From NCBI GenBank assembly GCA_035306605.1, contig DATGNR010000056.1: DNA of 64,000 nucleotides, one strand, 5' to 3'. The notes beneath the pieces were generated by a model. The model was not told the DNA's origin. It did no database searches and saw only the letters and a program-made list of their open reading frames with translations. Of this stretch, positions 53,895-63,096 are shown piece by piece (within the stretch, counting starts at the first letter, position 1; each line of letters opens with the position of its first letter). Source of the DNA: Xanthomarina sp035306605 (GTDB lineage: Bacteria; Bacteroidota; Bacteroidia; Flavobacteriales; Flavobacteriaceae). Position numbers and translations under genes: made by a program.

Positions 53895-55802
53895 ATGAGT
53901 AATTACCACATCAAACATTTAGAAGAATACTATCAAGTTTATAGAAAGTCTATTCGAGAACCAGAAAATTTTTGGGAGGAAGTAGCTGAGGAGCATTTTT
54001 TATGGCGAAAGAAATGGGATAAAGTTTTAAGTTGGGATTTTTCTAAACCAGAAATTAAATGGTTTGAAGGAGCAAAACTTAATATTACTGAAAACTGTAT
54101 AGACAGGCATTTAACCACTCGTGGCGATAAAACGGCTATATTGTTCGAACCGAATAATCCAGACGAACCTGCCGAACATATTTCGTACAAACAATTATAC
54201 GAAAGAGTGAATAAAATGGCCAATGTGTTAAAAGCTCATGGTATAAAAAAGGGCGACCGTGTTTGTATTTACGTACCTATGATTCCTGAATTAAGCATTG
54301 CTATTTTAGCTTGTGCTAGAATTGGAGCCATACATTCTGTCGTGTTTGCTGGCTTTTCTTCTACAGCTCTATCCACTAGAATTAACGATTCCGATTGTAA
54401 AATGGTCATTACGGCAGATGGCTCGTTTAGAGGTAATAAAACCATAGATTTAAAAGGGATTGTAGATGAGGCATTGGAGTCTTGCTCAGGGGTTGAACAT
54501 GTGTTAGTAGTTAAGCGTATTGACAGCAATATTTCTATGAAAGAAGGGCGCGACACTTGGTTGCAACCTTTATTGGATGAAGCTTCATCTGAATGTCCTG
54601 CAGAAATTATGGACGCTGAAGACCCACTATTCATTCTGTACACTTCAGGTTCTACTGGACAGCCAAAAGGCATGGTGCATACTACGGCCGGTTATATGGT
54701 TTACACCGCTTATACCTTTAAAAATGCCTTTCAATACCGAGAGAATGATGTGTATTGGTGCACAGCAGATATAGGATGGATTACTGGGCATAGTTATATC
54801 GTTTACGGACCACTAGCGAACGGTGCCACCTCACTTATGTTTGAAGGGGTGCCACATTATCCTGATTTTGGACGTTTCTGGGAAATTATAGATAAACATA
54901 AAGTCAACCAATTTTACACGGCACCAACTGCTATTCGAGCATTAGCAAAACAAGGTTCAGAATTGGTAGAGAAATTCGATTTATCCTCCATAAAAGTATT
55001 AGGGTCTGTTGGAGAACCTATCAATGAGGAAGCTTGGCATTGGTATAATGATAATGTGGGGAAAAGAAAAAGTCCGATTATAGATACTTGGTGGCAGACT
55101 GAAACAGGTGGAATTATGATTACGCCAATTCCGTTTGTTACCCCAACAAAACCAACCTATGCTACCTTACCATTTATAGGGGTACAACCCGCGTTAATGA
55201 ATGAGGCTGGAGAAGAATTAAAGGGCAATCAGGTAGAGGGGCGCTTATGCATTAAATTCCCATGGCCGAGTATGGCTAGAACCATTTGGAGAAATCATGA
55301 CAGGTATAAAGAAACCTATTTTTCAACCTACAAAAACATGTATTTTACGGGAGATGGCGCACTTAGGGATGAGGTAGGTTATTATAGAATTACAGGACGT
55401 GTAGATGATGTTATTATTGTTTCAGGCCATAATTTAGGAACCGCACCTATTGAAGATGCTATTAATGAACATCCAGCAGTTGCCGAATCTGCTATTGTTG
55501 GTTACCCTCATGATATTAAGGGAACCGCTTTATATGGGTATATCACCCTTAAAGATGCCGGTGAAGGTAGGATGCACGATAATTTACGTAAAGAAATCAA
55601 TCAACTCATTACCGATAGAATTGGCCCGATTGCCAAGCTGGACAAAATCCAATTTACTGAAGGTTTACCAAAAACTCGTTCGGGCAAGATTATGAGACGT
55701 ATATTACGTAAAATAGCAGAAAAGAATACCTCTAATTTGGGTGATATCAGTACCTTGTTAAATCCGGAGGTAGTTCAAGATATTATGGATCAGTCCTTGT
55801 AA
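53895..55802 (+). CDS. acs: Acetyl-CoA synthetase Acs
   Basis: An AMP-forming enzyme that activates acetate to acetyl-CoA. The 635 residues show the ATP-binding motif SGSTGQPKG at about 251-259, TWWQTETGG near 402, the hinge region, and the C-terminal catalytic Lys598 in RSGKIMRRILR, which can be switched off by acetylation in related enzymes. The length matches Acs rather than a medium-chain ligase. A bidirectional-type hairpin at 55843-55869 separates it from the convergent cyclase gene. Confidence 0.95.
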   Translation: MSNYHIKHLEEYYQVYRKSIREPENFWEEVAEEHFLWRKKWDKVLSWDFSKPEIKWFEGAKLNITENCIDRHLTTRGDKTAILFEPNNPDEPAEHISYKQLYERVNKMANVLKAHGIKKGDRVCIYVPMIPELSIAILACARIGAIHSVVFAGFSSTALSTRINDSDCKMVITADGSFRGNKTIDLKGIVDEALESCSGVEHVLVVKRIDSNISMKEGRDTWLQPLLDEASSECPAEIMDAEDPLFILYTSGSTGQPKGMVHTTAGYMVYTAYTFKNAFQYRENDVYWCTADIGWITGHSYIVYGPLANGATSLMFEGVPHYPDFGRFWEIIDKHKVNQFYTAPTAIRALAKQGSELVEKFDLSSIKVLGSVGEPINEEAWHWYNDNVGKRKSPIIDTWWQTETGGIMITPIPFVTPTKPTYATLPFIGVQPALMNEAGEELKGNQVEGRLCIKFPWPSMARTIWRNHDRYKETYFSTYKNMYFTGDGALRDEVGYYRITGRVDDVIIVSGHNLGTAPIEDAINEHPAVAESAIVGYPHDIKGTALYGYITLKDAGEGRMHDNLRKEINQLITDRIGPIAKLDKIQFTEGLPKTRSGKIMRRILRKIAEKNTSNLGDISTLLNPEVVQDIMDQSL

Positions 55803-55842
55803 CATAAACGTGAAAATATCATTCAAAAATCTTATATTCATA

Positions 55843-55869
55843 AAAAAGCGTCTTTTACGGGCGCTTTTT
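55843..55869. terminator. Hairpin between acs and the convergent cyclase gene
   Basis: AAAAAGCGTC pairs with GGCGCTTTTT (one G-U) around a short loop, with A and T tracts on both sides, so it can serve both converging genes. Confidence 0.8.
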
Positions 55870-55872
55870 GTT

Positions 55873-58332
55873 TTAGGTATTTTTTTTACTAACGAACCAC
55901 ATGTCTATTTCTCCTTTGCCTTTGGCTGAAATTTTACCTCTACATTCAAAAACAAAATCGGGATCATTTTTTATGAGTTCATAGGTTTGCTGACTAATAT
56001 TGACTTTACCTACTTCACCAGCACTTTCCATTCTACTGGCAGTATTTACGGCATCTCCCCAAATATCGTATTGAAATTTATTGACTCCTACAATCCCCGC
56101 CACAATGGGACCGGTATGAATCCCCACACGCATGTTAAATGCAGGGAGTCCTTGCGCATCCATATTGGCTTTTCTTTTACCAATAAAGGATTGCATATCA
56201 AGCGCTGCTAAAACCGTGTTTCTTACAGACTCTTGAGCAGGAACAGGTAGTCCTCCGGCTGCCATATAAGCATCACCAATTGTTTTAATTTTTTCAACAT
56301 GATGTTTTAGCATCATACCGTCAAACGCTTCAAAACAATGATTGATTTCACTTACCAAATCGGCTGCACTAAGTTTGGCACTAAATTCAGTAAAACCAAT
56401 AAAATCGCTAAAAAGAATAGAGACCATGTCAAAATCGCGTGCTGCAGCCTTGCCTTTTTCTTTTAGTTCTTCAGCAATTTCTGCAGGTAAGATATTTAAA
56501 AGTAAGGCTTCGCTACGTGCTTTTTCTTTTTTCACTTTATTGCGCTGGCGCATTACCACCATGGAGAAAAGAAGCAGCCCTGAAGCTCCGAGTAGGGTGG
56601 AGTTTCTAATATTTCGCTGACGTTTGAGTTCCGCAATATTCAAGGCTTCCTTTTGCTTTTGTTCCAGTTCTCTTTTCTGATGGAGCGCTTCTATCTGAGC
56701 TTGTTTTCGGACATATTCATTTTCTATTGCTTGTCGTTTGAGCGCTTCCTCATAGGCCAATTCTTTCTTTTCGAGCTCTGATTGTGCAGCAGCTTGCTTG
56801 GTTTCATATTCAAAGGCAAGTGATTGGAGTTCTATTTTATTTTGTAATTCCAATTTCTGCTTGGTACTTACTAGATTTAGTGAATCCTCTCTTCTGCCAT
56901 ATTCATATCCCATTTCTGCTTGAACAAGTTTTTTGTCTCTCGCGATGTTAAAGAGAGAATCGTTGATTTCAGCATATTGTTTGTAGCTTATTAGAGCATC
57001 TTCGTATTGGTTAAGGATTGCTTGTATCTTACTTTTTTGATTAAGGTAGAACCCACGGTTTTTAAGTTCTCCTTGGTTGGTTAAGATTGTTATGGCACTG
57101 TCTGTATATTTGAGTCCTGTTTTAATGGCTGCATCCTTATTTCCGCTGAAGTATTTGTCGAGCATTTTGGAGTCGTTATTTACAGCTATTTGGTGGTAGG
57201 TTTCACCGGTAAGACCCAATATTACCCCTGTTTGAAAATTATCCTGTAGTCTTTGCGATTCTTTTATGGCCTTTTCAAGCCATAACAGTGCATTTTCATG
57301 ATCCTTTTCTACCAAATATACTCCACCCATATTGTAGGTTATTAAGGCGAGGTCTTTGTGGTTTTCAAATTCTTGGTAAATGTTATACGCCTGTTGGTAG
57401 TAGGAACGAGCTTTAATATAATCCTTTTGCAAGTCATAAACCGATCCAATATTTGAAAGTAACAAGGCACTGGTTTCCCTGGTTCCCATTTCTTCACTTA
57501 TAGTTAAAGCCTTGTTGTAGTAGTCTAGTGCTTTTTCATAGGCTCCTTGAGTTTCATATATTGTTCCTATGCTTGTATACATTGTATTCGTTAGAGACTT
57601 TAAGTTATGTTTCTCAAATATTTTTAGGGCGTTAAAAAAGTTTTGTAATGCTATTGGGTAGTTGGACAATTCGGCATAAATAGCACCTTTAAACCTATAG
57701 GCATGGCCTAGTCCTATATCATCGTTACGTTCTTTGCTATACTCATAGAGCTCTGTTGTTACAGAAAGGGCTTCGGGATACCTTAAAAGTTTGAGGTACA
57801 TTATGCAGGTATTATTTAAAGCCGTTTTGAGGTAGGGATGGTCTATTTTTCGGAAGGCTTGACTAGATTGGATATACGCTTGTAAAGCTAGTTCCGCTTG
57901 ATCGGTATTTTCATAACACAAGCCAAGTATGATGGCGCCTAAACCCATGGTTGAGGTTAGTTGGGTTTGCTGGGAAAGGTCTATGGCTTGGAGGAGTTGG
58001 GGAATGGCCTCGAGATAAGCACCCTGATAGTAGTTATTAATTCCTATTTGGTTCATGGTTAGTGCTTTGCCCTTTTTCCATCCGATATCATGGGCTAGTG
58101 CGAACCCTTGTTCTCCATATTCTATTCCTTTCTTGGGGTCAATCGTTTTATATTCCCAACTTATATCATTAAGTAACTTGATCTTATTCGTATCGAGTTT
58201 GGCTTTTGTTAGCTCTATCAAAAGAGAATCTAGAGCGTGCGAGTTTGAGGTTTGTGCCATTAAGGTATGGGTGTTACTAAAGTGTAATAACGCCATAAAA
58301 TAGGCAAGTGCGAAAATAGACTTAGACGTCAT
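55873..58332 (-). CDS. Membrane receptor with exported TPRs and a class III nucleotide cyclase
   Basis: An 819-residue protein. From the N-terminus: a Sec signal peptide (about 1-26), many tetratricopeptide repeats (about 30-480, e.g. ALDYYNKALTISEEMG), a coiled coil (about 480-570), a membrane helix (about 572-592) and a class III adenylate/guanylate cyclase domain (about 630-810). The metal Asp residues lie in SILFSDFIGFT and TIGDAYMAAGG; Lys before TIGDAY suggests ATP as substrate. A periplasmic TPR sensor controlling cytoplasmic cAMP synthesis is likely. In-frame ATG at 58356 exists; 58332 starts the signal peptide. Confidence 0.9.
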   Translation of the reverse strand: MTSKSIFALAYFMALLHFSNTHTLMAQTSNSHALDSLLIELTKAKLDTNKIKLLNDISWEYKTIDPKKGIEYGEQGFALAHDIGWKKGKALTMNQIGINNYYQGAYLEAIPQLLQAIDLSQQTQLTSTMGLGAIILGLCYENTDQAELALQAYIQSSQAFRKIDHPYLKTALNNTCIMYLKLLRYPEALSVTTELYEYSKERNDDIGLGHAYRFKGAIYAELSNYPIALQNFFNALKIFEKHNLKSLTNTMYTSIGTIYETQGAYEKALDYYNKALTISEEMGTRETSALLLSNIGSVYDLQKDYIKARSYYQQAYNIYQEFENHKDLALITYNMGGVYLVEKDHENALLWLEKAIKESQRLQDNFQTGVILGLTGETYHQIAVNNDSKMLDKYFSGNKDAAIKTGLKYTDSAITILTNQGELKNRGFYLNQKSKIQAILNQYEDALISYKQYAEINDSLFNIARDKKLVQAEMGYEYGRREDSLNLVSTKQKLELQNKIELQSLAFEYETKQAAAQSELEKKELAYEEALKRQAIENEYVRKQAQIEALHQKRELEQKQKEALNIAELKRQRNIRNSTLLGASGLLLFSMVVMRQRNKVKKEKARSEALLLNILPAEIAEELKEKGKAAARDFDMVSILFSDFIGFTEFSAKLSAADLVSEINHCFEAFDGMMLKHHVEKIKTIGDAYMAAGGLPVPAQESVRNTVLAALDMQSFIGKRKANMDAQGLPAFNMRVGIHTGPIVAGIVGVNKFQYDIWGDAVNTASRMESAGEVGKVNISQQTYELIKNDPDFVFECRGKISAKGKGEIDMWFVSKKNT

Positions 58333-58705
58333 AATAGATCCTTTTTGAGTTAGCAAAAGATTCTAAGGGCAGCGTTACTAAATTTAAGCAATATTTACAT
58401 GATTTACGTGATTTTATTTGTTAAATACTGAAAATCATTGATATATGAGATGGGGGAAGGGTTTTGGAATGAATCATGGTTCTATTACATTTTCGTTAGA
58501 ATGCAGGGGGAGCATGTTACCTGCTTTGCTTATTTTTTGCAAAATTCCTTCAAGCGAATGGTCTGATTGGTTGCTTTTATAGGTCTTTTGGTGATTGAAT
58601 TTATTGGTTCTTATCCTCTTTTTATGAAACAATTACTTAACCTAAACTTCGCATAAATTTTATTTAGAAAAACCGTAATAAGGCGACTTTTACTGAAAAA
58701 AAGAT
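58333..58705. other. Non-coding gap before marC
   Basis: A 373-bp stretch without a recognisable gene, terminator or strong promoter. Nothing further could be supported. Confidence 0.5.
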
Positions 58706-59332
58706 ATGGAATTATTTATTATGATTTTTGGAGCTTTGGTATCTGTTATGAACCCATTTGGTACCGTTCCTGTTTTTGTTGGTTTAACCCAAGAGCACAA
58801 TAAATCTGAGCGGAATAAAATTGCATTTTTGACCTCAGTAAATGTTTTAGTTATATTACTCATTTCATTTTTTGCGGGGAAGTTTATTTTAATGTTTTTT
58901 GGCATAACGATAAATTCCTTAAAAATGGCGGGTGGTCTAATAATAGCTTCCTCCGGTTTTGCTTTATTGACAGGGGAGTTTAATAAACATAAGGGGATGA
59001 AAAAAGAGCGTGTAAAAAAAGATATAAAAAACCGATCTGAAATATCATTAACCCCATTGGCTATGCCTATGATAGCAGGTCCGGGAACCATTTCGTTATT
59101 AATAGCCTATAATCAAGAGTTCGACCAATTGCATGACGTATTCCTGATACTTGGGGCCATTGTGTTAGCGGTACTTTGTATATATATTGTATTGAAAAGT
59201 TCGTTTTATATTGTTAAGGTACTTGGGGCATCAGGCATAAATGCCTTATCTAGAATTATAGGATTTATAGTCATTGCCATAGGTGTTGAGTTTATATTTT
59301 CAGCGCTTTTAAGTGTGTTTTTTGTGGGCTAA
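58706..59332 (+). CDS. MarC-family membrane protein
   Basis: A 208-residue membrane protein with six helices, matching the MarC/UPF0056 family (VMNPFGTVPVFVGLTQEH near the first helix and PLAMPMIAGPGTISLLI in the middle are signature strings). MarC was once linked to multiple antibiotic resistance, but the actual function is unknown; no resistance role should be assumed. The 3' end overlaps the convergent DUF1648 gene by 24 bp. Confidence 0.9.
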   Translation: MELFIMIFGALVSVMNPFGTVPVFVGLTQEHNKSERNKIAFLTSVNVLVILLISFFAGKFILMFFGITINSLKMAGGLIIASSGFALLTGEFNKHKGMKKERVKKDIKNRSEISLTPLAMPMIAGPGTISLLIAYNQEFDQLHDVFLILGAIVLAVLCIYIVLKSSFYIVKVLGASGINALSRIIGFIVIAIGVEFIFSALLSVFFVG

Positions 59333-59926
59333 GGGTATTGACTGTTTATAAGGTTGTTTATTACTAATTTGGTAAAGTGACCTGTGGCGGGTTTGTGAGT
59401 AATTAAGTTTACGCTTTGCTCTGCATAGTTTTTTATTCATTAATATTTTAATGAGGTATATAATTGGCAATCCAATAAACATTATTGGCAAAATGGGGTA
59501 CAAATACTTATTAAAATTAGTTTCGTTGCCAAGTCCATTCAGGATGGAAGTAAGTGTCATGAATAAGCATATAATGGCAAGCAGGAGTCCTAAAATTCGC
59601 CACATTTGGGTAGACATTTTATAGAGGAATTCCACGTTTTTATTATTTACTTCTGTGGGATTATTGAAAAACCAAAGATGATTATTTAGTTTATAAATAG
59701 CTATTGCGATGAGACCAAAAAGTATGGGACTTACCCATAATAGGTCTTTTGTTCCAAATCCGTTTTTGTCTTTAGAAGGCCAATTAAAGTAAATTGGAAG
59801 TTTTTCTGGAAGTTGCTTGTAATAAACACCAATTAACAGCGCTGAAATCAAAATCAGTGCAAAAGTTAGAATTTCGATTCCTTTATCCAAGCTGTCTTTC
59901 CTTATTTTTAGCTTCGAACGATTCAT
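59309..59926 (-). CDS. DUF1648 membrane protein
   Basis: A 205-residue membrane protein with four helices. The loop YKQLPEKLPIYFNWPSKDKNGFGTK is split here as the DUF1648 motif (L-P-x-x-L-P-x-Y/H-F-N), as found in SdpI-like proteins. The C-terminal 40 residues are basic and hydrophilic and extend into the last 24 bp of the convergent marC gene, so a shorter true end is not possible within this frame. The function is unknown. It lies 39 bp downstream of the DUF5694 gene. Confidence 0.78.
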   Translation of the reverse strand: MNRSKLKIRKDSLDKGIEILTFALILISALLIGVYYKQLPEKLPIYFNWPSKDKNGFGTKDLLWVSPILFGLIAIAIYKLNNHLWFFNNPTEVNNKNVEFLYKMSTQMWRILGLLLAIICLFMTLTSILNGLGNETNFNKYLYPILPIMFIGLPIIYLIKILMNKKLCRAKRKLNYSQTRHRSLYQISNKQPYKQSIPLAHKKHT

Positions 59927-59965
59927 TTTTTAGATGACAAATTGCCGTTGATATACTGTGTCTTT

Positions 59966-60781
59966 TTAGTACTTGGTATATTCATTTGGGTTTTCCAATT
60001 GAAATCTCGGGTTGTTTTCTATAAAAACGTCAAAATAGGAGGTATGTGTTGCTCCTAAAAGGATAAAAACTCTATCATTTTCGGTCATTTCTATATCATT
60101 AAAATTGCTGTACATTTTTAAATTCCGTTGGTAGAATTTTGAGATTTCATCAACACCTTCTTGATTTCCTATGCTATGTTGTGTTGCCAGGAAATTGTAC
60201 AAGTTAAATGTTTCCATTTTATAAGCTCTGGTGTTAATCGTTTTAAATTGTTCTTTAAGTTTCAAAGAATTTACCCTTTCGTAATTTTCCATCACTTCTA
60301 CAACATACAGGCTGTCGTCAGTTTTTTTATTTGCAATTTCAACTAAGCTTAGGTAGTCAAATCCTGTTTGACTGTCTATTCCATAAATCCGATTTGCTCC
60401 ACTTAATCGCGCCACTTCGAGTCCAATAGAATTTAATTCGTCAGAGTAGTTCAATCGTTCAGATTGGTCTTTTATATATTCTGAAAAGGTGGCCGCTATA
60501 TAGTTGTTGTTTTTAGGTTCTAATTCGAGGCAAATAATAGTTGGTTTAAACGCCACGATTCTTTCAACGAGTTTTTTTAAATCAGCTTTTTCATTGGGGT
60601 CGTTCAAATTGATTTGGGAGGTATGAGCATCTGTTGTTTGGCTTAAATGTGTTGTTCCAAAGTTTAAGACTTTAATTTTTCCTTTTGTGTCATTTATTGG
60701 AATTTGCGAGTTGTTGAATTTCTGTTGTGTGTTACCCCCTAATAAGGCTAATAGGGCTAATCCAATTAGTATTTTATTCAT
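59966..60781 (-). CDS. DUF5694 protein, exported
   Basis: A 271-residue protein with a signal peptide (hydrophobic 5-18) that lacks a Cys at the lipobox position. The mature part matches DUF5694 (VLNFGTTHLSQ, PTIICLELEPKNNNYI and FILLGATHTSYFDVF), with a TraB/PrgY-like layout of paired T-H and E-x-E motifs that may bind a metal. The activity is not known. It is followed 39 bp later by the DUF1648 gene, probably in the same transcript. Confidence 0.82.
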   Translation of the reverse strand: MNKILIGLALLALLGGNTQQKFNNSQIPINDTKGKIKVLNFGTTHLSQTTDAHTSQINLNDPNEKADLKKLVERIVAFKPTIICLELEPKNNNYIAATFSEYIKDQSERLNYSDELNSIGLEVARLSGANRIYGIDSQTGFDYLSLVEIANKKTDDSLYVVEVMENYERVNSLKLKEQFKTINTRAYKMETFNLYNFLATQHSIGNQEGVDEISKFYQRNLKMYSNFNDIEMTENDRVFILLGATHTSYFDVFIENNPRFQLENPNEYTKY

Positions 60782-60914
60782 TGATTTTGTTCGTTTTTTT
60801 GTGAATTAAGCTCGACCCCTTAAATGCGTAGTAATATAATCGATTTTGGTTTATGCTGTTTTTTTCTTGTTGATTTTTAGATAAAACAAGTAAGTTTTTG
60901 GAGGCAAAGAACAT

Positions 60915-60993
60915 TTAGACTAATGAATTCGTGTGTCTGTTAGTTTATCCGTTAGACACAATTTTAATGTGTTTCTAACAGCTTGGTTAGACA
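60915..60993. repeat. Cluster of TTAGACA motifs and an inverted repeat
   Basis: TTAGAC(A) occurs at 60915, 60952 and 60987 (spacings of 37 and 35 bp), and the reverse form TGTCT(GTTA) begins at 60934. TGTGTCT (60932-60938) and AGACACA (60954-60960) form a 7-bp inverted repeat. It lies in the 433-bp divergent gap between the DUF5694 gene and the T9SS pseudogene and may be a regulator site. Confidence 0.4.
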
Positions 60994-61002
60994 TCAGGAG
61001 TT

Positions 61003-61104
61003 TCATTTGGAATCCATTTGAACTTGGTAGGGGGTTAATTTACGCCCTTTGATGATGTAAACACCTAAGTTTTTGATTACCGGATTGGTGGCATTTGTGT
61101 CCTA
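61003..61104 (-). pseudogene. Possible C-terminal remnant of a secreted protein
   Basis: A 33-codon frame bounded by stops reads NATNPVIKNLGVYIIKGRKL and then ends after a polar tail. The G-V-Y-I-I-K-G-R-K string resembles C-terminal strands of secreted Bacteroidota proteins. There is no start codon and no flanking homology that I can see, so this may be chance. Confidence 0.25.
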
Positions 61105-61178
61105 AAACATTAGCGTGTTTAGTAATAATTAAAACTGTTAAACATTATCACAGATAGCGAATTTTTATGCATTTGTAA

Positions 61179-61186
61179 TATCTTTG
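61179..61186 (+). promoter_or_regulatory. Candidate -7 element of the T9SS pseudogene
   Basis: TATCTTTG matches TAnnTTTG, 28 bases before the ATG at 61215, so the signal-peptide start appears to be a real translation start. Confidence 0.4.
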
Positions 61187-61214
61187 AGTATACATTAATA
61201 AAAAAAAATATACT

Positions 61215-62135
61215 ATGACAAAAAATTACTTCTTATTATTTATGGCATTTTTAGCTAGTACAACTTTGATCCAAGCTCAAGAAACCACGATTTCTTTTGA
61301 AGCTGAAGAGGGATATGCGTTGGGTGATATAAACTAGCAACAAGGATGGACCACAACAAGTATTGGTTCAGGTGAATTTACAGATTTACAAATAGTATCT
61401 GAAGAAAGAGCAAAAACAGGAACGAGATCATTGAGAATTCTAAATGATCCGAATATACCAGCACAACCTTTTCCTGTTATGGGAGCCTTTCGTGTATTGG
61501 ACAGCCCTTTAGATAAGTCAAACTTTTCTCTAAGCTATAGTATTAGTATTGATAGCTATCCAGGTAATAACTCTTCTGTTTTTGCTTTAGAATGTGGTAG
61601 TATTGTTGACGAAAAGTTGGTGTTAGAAATTTACTTTTCCTACGATGGTAAAATCCTAATTTTAGAGAATATTGATACAGGCTTTACTGAGATACAAGTT
61701 GGAATGTGGGATAGAAACACTTGGTATGATGTAACTGTTTCAGGGAATGAAAATGAAGTGCAATACTTCTTAAATGGTGCACTTGTTCACACAGGTGCCT
61801 TGTTATACAACATAGATGAGATCAGGTTTGCTCATGACAATTATTCTGGTGCTGCTTTTATTGATGATGTAAACATCAATTACGGATCATTAAGTGTTCA
61901 AGAGGAAACTTTAAATTCTTGGGCCATTTATCCTAACCCAGTAAAAGACATTTTATACATGGAAGGATTAGATCAGGTAAAAAGCTATGTGATTTATGAT
62001 GTAGCTGGTAGAAAATTAGAGCAGTTTCATAATACTACGAAACAAATTAACGTAAGTCATTTAAGTAATGGTGTGTATTTATTACAAATACATACAGATA
62101 AAGGACAAGTTTCTAAAAAGTTTATTAAAAACTAA
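61215..62135 (+). pseudogene. T9SS-sorted secreted protein interrupted by an in-frame amber codon
   Basis: A 307-codon reading frame that is intact except for TAG at 61335-61337 (codon 41), inside the string G-D-I-N-stop-Q-Q-G-W. Before the stop there is a signal peptide (MTKNYFLLFMAFLAS, cleavage after IQAQ); after it come a LamG-like beta domain and a T9SS type A sorting domain (WAIYPNPVKDILYMEG, ending NGVYLLQIHTDKGQ). An in-frame ATG at 61431 could restart translation, but the product would lack the signal peptide and could not be exported. It is therefore probably a recent pseudogene; readthrough or a sequencing error is the alternative. Confidence 0.75.
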
Positions 62136-62154
62136 TTGTTTTCATACGAGGTTA

Positions 62155-62195
62155 AAAGGCGGGATTTCCATAGAGGATGTCCCGCCTTTTTAATT
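62155..62195 (+). terminator. Terminator after the T9SS pseudogene
   Basis: AAAAGGCGGGA and TCCCGCCTTTT arms, followed by T and A residues. The retained terminator and promoter fit a recently broken gene. Confidence 0.8.
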
Positions 62196-62358
62196 TATTT
62201 CCATACTCCAAGTACAAAACGCGCTACTTTGTGTTTGTGGGGACGTCGTGAACTGTGTGAAACAACATTCCATGAGACCAGAGTGTCATTATCTAGCCAA
62301 GTGATTTTAGAGATTAGGATAGCGCTAGTTGTGCCTTAAATAGGCAGTTGTAAATGTT

Positions 62359-62970
62359 TTATTCAACCGTAAAATAATACTCTTTATCAGATTCATTTAG
62401 GTAGCGCCAAGAAACAGTACCACAACTATTGAATCCAATTTGATTTGGATGATTTTCTATAGGATAGTTGTCTATAATAAATTCATTTCTATTGAAGTTT
62501 TGAAGCATGCTATTAGGCCAACTAATAACATAATCCCCATTGGTGTTCGGTTTTAAGCCTATTCTATAGCTGTAATAATCATTGTTGTTTTCCAATTCTG
62601 GGAACGCTTTTAATTTTCCATTTTCACATGAAGGCATAAATGACAACTGACCTTTGTTTATAATGAGTTCAAATGCATCCACAGCATCTTTGCAGTTTGA
62701 AGCCTCTGTAGGTTCAATAAATTTATGAATTGAAAACTCGTCTGTATGAGGGTTCTCCAAAAAAATTGAATCGTTTACTGCTTCATCATAGACCTTGCTA
62801 GAAATTTTCCCACTTATCCAAATGGTGTCGTTCATGGAAAAACTATATTCTGGGGTGACCTGTGTTTTATACACATTATAGACTATTGTGTTCTCTTCAA
62901 GATCGTCCTCGCAGGTTGTTGCCATGAGGAGGGGTGCCATTACTATAAATTTCAATAAATTTTTAAACAT
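62359..62970 (-). CDS. Putative lipoprotein of unknown function
   Basis: A 203-residue exported protein with a short N-terminal signal ending in MATTCEDD; the Cys near 20 could be lipidated, though the lipobox is imperfect. The rest is mostly beta with two Cys residues further on (NCKDAV and SCENG, and FNSCGTV near the end), which may form disulfides. I do not recognise the family. Related short lipoproteins of unknown role are common in Flavobacteriaceae. It is flanked by the T9SS pseudogene (convergent) and the NAT gene (120 bp upstream). Confidence 0.75.
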   Translation of the reverse strand: MFKNLLKFIVMAPLLMATTCEDDLEENTIVYNVYKTQVTPEYSFSMNDTIWISGKISSKVYDEAVNDSIFLENPHTDEFSIHKFIEPTEASNCKDAVDAFELIINKGQLSFMPSCENGKLKAFPELENNNDYYSYRIGLKPNTNGDYVISWPNSMLQNFNRNEFIIDNYPIENHPNQIGFNSCGTVSWRYLNESDKEYYFTVE

Positions 62971-63096
62971 ATCTTTCTTTTATTTTTAGATGGAAAATAC
63001 CTTGAAAGGTTGCGTCACATGTTTCATTAATTTAAAACCAACTAAAAAAAACGCATTCTCCTTGTCACTACAGATAAAGAATGTGAGTTATATTAT

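Noticed and set aside
54269..54673. Minus-strand frame of 134 codons inside acs
   Set aside because: Antisense shadow of a highly conserved enzyme gene without a plausible protein pattern.
62136..62339. Short frame after the T9SS pseudogene
   Set aside because: It reads through the intrinsic terminator at 62155-62195 and has the composition of random translation.
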